A stretch of DNA of 64,000 bases, from the NCBI RefSeq assembly GCF_037044555.1, contig NZ_CP146275.1, positions 1,654,501-1,718,500 on the forward strand, given 5' to 3'. Made by a program: the position numbers and the translations under genes. The notes beneath the pieces were generated by a model. The model saw only the letters and a program-made list of their open reading frames with translations, did not search any database and was not told where the DNA came from. Positions 61,562 to 64,000 of the stretch are shown here, one piece after another (positions within the stretch are counted from its first letter, which is position 1; the number at the start of each line of letters is the position of its first letter). The stretch is from Pelagibacterium nitratireducens. GTDB lineage: Bacteria > Pseudomonadota > Alphaproteobacteria > Rhizobiales > Devosiaceae.

Positions 61562-61795
61562 ATGAATACGCTTGAAACCATCGAAATCGATGTCTCCGTG
61601 GAACTGGGGGCGGCCGTCCTGCCGGTCCATCACCTGCTGCGCATGGGGCGCGGCGCGGTGATCGAACTCGATGCCTTCGAGAACGACGCCATGCGTATCT
61701 ATGCCAACAACACGCTGATCGCAAAGGGCGAGGTTCAGGTCGACGATGGACAGCTTAATGTGGTGGTCACCGAGAAGGTCATCAAGCCCGCCTGA
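61562..61795 (+). CDS. FliN-like single SpoA-domain protein
   Basis: This protein has 77 residues made of one SpoA (FliN/FliM C-terminal) domain: IDVSVELGAAVLPVHHLLRMGRGAVIELD and IYANNTLIAKGEVQVDDGQLNVVVTE. FliN forms the flagellar C-ring; here no flagellar gene is next to it. It is divergent from lipB. It may be a FliN paralogue or the true FliN displaced from its cluster. Confidence 0.8.
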   Translation: MNTLETIEIDVSVELGAAVLPVHHLLRMGRGAVIELDAFENDAMRIYANNTLIAKGEVQVDDGQLNVVVTEKVIKPA

Positions 61796-62010
61796 CGCCC
61801 GGAGCATTTTTTGCTTTTGTCTGAATCGCTCAAACTGCCCTGAGCCTTTGTTTGTCGCGCTTCCGAACCGGATGAGTGGCTTCCACCTATGCTGGAACCG
61901 CTTCAGCGCAAAACTTTATTCCCAAACGGCGAAATAGCCCTTGAGGGACACCAAACCATTTGCTACATGCAGCCTCGCTTCGCCCGAGGGTGCAGCATTC
62001 CCCAGACAGT

Positions 62011-62097
62011 GCGGTCGTGGCGGAATTGGTAGACGCGCAGCGTTGAGGTCGCTGTGGGGTAACTCCCGTGGAAGTTCGAGTCTTCTCGACCGCACCA
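62011..62097 (+). tRNA. trnL: tRNA-Leu (anticodon GAG)
   Basis: This is a class II tRNA of 87 bases. The acceptor stem is GCGGTCG/CGACCGC, the anticodon loop holds GAG, the variable arm is long (TGTGGGGTAACTCCCGT region), the T-loop is TTCGAGT, the discriminator is A, and CCA is encoded. It lies 85 bases before an integrase gene, so its 3' end is a likely attachment site. Confidence 0.95.
62075..62097 (+). other. Probable attL core at the tRNA-Leu 3' end
   Basis: The 3' end of tRNA-Leu (T arm to CCA) is directly followed by an integrase gene in the same direction, the standard arrangement for elements that integrate in tRNA genes. The matching attR repeat must lie beyond base 64000 and was not seen, so the exact core is unknown. 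Confidence 0.45.
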
Positions 62098-62147
62098 AGT
62101 CTGTGGATTTCTGTTGAAATCCCAAAGACATGAGTGATTTCAGAGAG

Positions 62148-62182
62148 TTGTAGACGCCCGTCCGCTACAAAGGGCGCTACAA
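62148..62182. promoter_or_regulatory. Inverted repeat abutting the integrase start codon
   Basis: TTGTAG-A-CGCCC (62148-62159) pairs with GGGCGCTACAA (62172-62182), 11 pairs with one bulge; CGCTACAA also occurs as a direct repeat in the loop. The right arm ends at the base before the ATG. It may be an integrase-binding arm site or a structure hiding the weak ribosome-binding site AGGG. Confidence 0.45.
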
Positions 62183-63826
62183 ATGATTATTCCGATGACC
62201 AGCCTTACACGAGCGAAAAACGGCGATTGGTTTGCCCGCAAAGGTATCCCCGCTGACATTCGCGATGCCTACCAGCGTGCCTATGGTGTCCGCCAGGAAG
62301 AACGTTTTCGACGTCCCGCAGCTACACCCGCAGGTGAGGCGAAGATGGCCTTCGCGGATTGGGTCGCGGAATTGGAGGGCAGAATTGCTGCGTTACGGGC
62401 CTCTGATTCGGGAGATGCGCCAGCCCTGCCGCTACGCCAGCTGCGTGCCATTCTGGGCGAATGGTACGATTGGTTTATCAATCAGCAAGAAGAGCGCGAG
62501 CTATCGATGGAGGCTGTCGATAGCCTTTTTGCGCCAATAGCGGCCATTCATGAGCAGTTTGTGGTCAACTCGGAATCGGTAGATGGCGATTTTGAGCTGG
62601 CAAAAGGACCGCGCTATAAGGCGCTTCTGCACGCTCGATTGGCACAAGCCTCAGGCATTGAAATTTTCCTAGCTGAGGCAGGGAGAGCGTTGCGGGATGA
62701 GGACCGCCACCGCTTGCTCGAACTGCTTGAAGATGAATTTATCGCAGCATTGCAGGTGTTAAGAAGGCGGGCAGAGGGTGACTATGGGCGAGATACCCAT
62801 AGGTTGAGGTTTCCTGCGTCCGGCGCTCAGCCGGTTGATGGACGGAAACACTGCGGCTGGAACGCGTGGGAAGCATTTGAAGCATGGGTGAAAGAACGAA
62901 ACCCACAAGCCTCGACCATCAACCGCTGGCGTGGCGTCTTCGAGCATTTAAATACATTCACTGACGGCAAGGACCTGACCCTCATCACCGACGATGATGC
63001 GGTTGCTTGGAAAGACAAGCTTATGGGCGGCAACGCCAGCGGTCGAACTGTCAATGAAGTTTGGCTTACTGCCGCCCGGCGGGTTTTCAATTGGGTGAAG
63101 GACCAGAAGAAGATTGGCAGCAACCCCTTCGATGGGGTGAAGGTGGCGGTGGGTCGTACCTCTGGCACCAAGGGTGAGTTTAGCGAAGAAGATGTAGAGG
63201 CTATTCTTAAGGCTACGCTTATATCGCGTTCCTCCCGCACATCCCCCTATTTACGGGCCGCAATTAGGTGGGTGCCATGGTTGTGCGCATACACGGGCTC
63301 ACGTCCCGGGGAAATGACTCAACTCCGCAAAGAGGACATCGAAAAGCATCGGGACGGCTTCTGGATGCTGCATATTCGTCCAGAGGCGGGCACGGTTAAG
63401 GGATCAGTTTCCCGCACTGTCGTGCTGCACGACCATCTGGTCGAGCAGGGCTTCATTGGCTTCGTCCAAGAGGCAAGGGGCGGGCCGCTGTTTTATGATC
63501 CAAAGGCCAGCGGAAGTCAAAAAAGGGCCGTAGACCCGCTCAATCCAGTGCGCCCGATGTACGTGCAGGTGCGACAAAAGCTGGCCGACTGGGTGCGCAA
63601 ACTCGGTGTTACCGACCAAGGCGTAAGCCCCAACCATGGCTGGCGACATACCTTCAAACGCCGCGCCGCCCGAGCAAAGATCGAGCAGCGTCTGCGAGAT
63701 GCGTTCTGTGGTCATAGTTCCGGAAATGTTGGTTCCATCTACGAACGCCCCAGTGTCGAGGACTTGGCCGAAGCCATCAAGGATTTCCCGCGTTATCCAG
63801 TCGACACTTCCAAGATCGCGCTCTGA
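62183..63826 (+). CDS. Tyrosine site-specific integrase (mobile element)
   Basis: This recombinase of 547 residues has an N-terminal part (TSLTRAKNGDWFARKGIPAD) that resembles the DUF6538 module of alphaproteobacterial phage and island integrases. A middle SAM-like core-binding domain (about 230-320) follows. The catalytic set is R374 (TGSRPGE), H485-x-x-R488 (HGWRH), H511 (GHSS) and nucleophile Y520 (SIYERP), all intact. The ATG at 62183 lacks a strong ribosome-binding site; ATG 62195 is an alternative. Base composition is slightly more AT rich than its neighbours. The element it serves extends past the window. Confidence 0.93.
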   Translation: MIIPMTSLTRAKNGDWFARKGIPADIRDAYQRAYGVRQEERFRRPAATPAGEAKMAFADWVAELEGRIAALRASDSGDAPALPLRQLRAILGEWYDWFINQQEERELSMEAVDSLFAPIAAIHEQFVVNSESVDGDFELAKGPRYKALLHARLAQASGIEIFLAEAGRALRDEDRHRLLELLEDEFIAALQVLRRRAEGDYGRDTHRLRFPASGAQPVDGRKHCGWNAWEAFEAWVKERNPQASTINRWRGVFEHLNTFTDGKDLTLITDDDAVAWKDKLMGGNASGRTVNEVWLTAARRVFNWVKDQKKIGSNPFDGVKVAVGRTSGTKGEFSEEDVEAILKATLISRSSRTSPYLRAAIRWVPWLCAYTGSRPGEMTQLRKEDIEKHRDGFWMLHIRPEAGTVKGSVSRTVVLHDHLVEQGFIGFVQEARGGPLFYDPKASGSQKRAVDPLNPVRPMYVQVRQKLADWVRKLGVTDQGVSPNHGWRHTFKRRAARAKIEQRLRDAFCGHSSGNVGSIYERPSVEDLAEAIKDFPRYPVDTSKIAL

Positions 63827-64000
63827 GCCCTTTAGTAGGCACACAGGGCGGCTTTGGCGGTGGCTGGCGGATCATCCCAGCCACAGCCATTCTCGACTCT
63901 GTACGTCGCCCTGAGGCCTTCCCCATGATGTCCGAGAACGGTCGACACGGCCGCGAAACACGAGAACGCTCATGCGGGGCTTTTTCACTTCCATCAAAGA
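63827..64000. other. Region after the integrase, no gene recognised
   Basis: The last 174 bases show no frame with family support and no repeat of the tRNA-Leu 3' end. It belongs to the interior of the presumed integrated element. Confidence 0.5.

Noticed and set aside
63636..63914. 92-codon frame overlapping the integrase end
   Set aside because: It lies mainly in another frame of the intact integrase, has no family resemblance and no ribosome-binding site.

Overview
This window is a GC-rich stretch of an alphaproteobacterial chromosome. The gene set points to the order Hyphomicrobiales (Rhizobiales), perhaps Devosiaceae; the family is a guess from protein flavour, not a proven assignment. 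Support for the class comes from several features. The whole tufA-secE-nusG-rplKAJL-rpoBC block runs directly into the str, S10, spc and alpha ribosomal operons. The tuf gene is duplicated. S14 is the zinc-free long form, adenylate kinase is the short LID-less form, and an ATP12 chaperone and an alpha-type Lys/Orn decarboxylase are present. Only about the last 1.8 kb looks acquired.

Layout. (1) 1-6.2 kb, + strand: a branched-chain amino acid or amide ABC importer (end of the binding protein, then LivH, LivM, LivG, LivF) followed directly by acetyl-CoA synthetase and a terminator. (2) 6.3-13.2 kb, - strand: a TAXI-type TRAP transporter (binding protein, DUF1850 partner, fused 4TM/12TM permease) and, upstream of it, a DctB/DctD-like two-component system. 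Between the regulator and the transporter lie a consensus sigma-54 promoter and two matching 31-bp-spaced dyads. Together these form a complete candidate regulatory circuit and are the most interesting system here. (3) 13.4-15.7 kb: class I fructose-1,6-bisphosphatase and a lone Tad-domain secreted or membrane protein. (4) 15.9-49.6 kb: tufA, tRNA-Trp, secE, nusG, rplKAJL, rpoBC, a phytase-like/esterase-like gene, rpsLG, fusA, tufB, then the S10, spc and alpha operons through secY, adk, rpoA and rplQ. Many junctions in this block carry strong hairpins. (5) 49.7-57 kb: a P-loop kinase-like protein and ornithine/lysine decarboxylase (- strand), then Deg protease, RarA, an RluC/D-type pseudouridine synthase, a HAD phosphatase and ATP12 (+ strand). 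A 121-bp palindromic element lies between rarA and the synthase. (6) 57-61.5 kb, - strand: folK-folB-folP-rimO, a DUF4282-like protein and lipB. (7) 61.6-64 kb: a single-domain FliN/SpoA protein, tRNA-Leu(GAG), and a tyrosine integrase just downstream of that tRNA. This marks the left end of an integrated element that continues beyond the window.

How the parts work together. Most of the window is core gene expression machinery with local autoregulatory structures (L1, L10 and possible L4 type leaders, and candidate attenuators before rpsJ, secY, rpoB and rpoC). The outer parts concern uptake of carbon and nitrogen compounds, folate and lipoate synthesis, polyamine synthesis and protein or RNA quality control. 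All function calls rest on motif recognition by eye; no database search was run.
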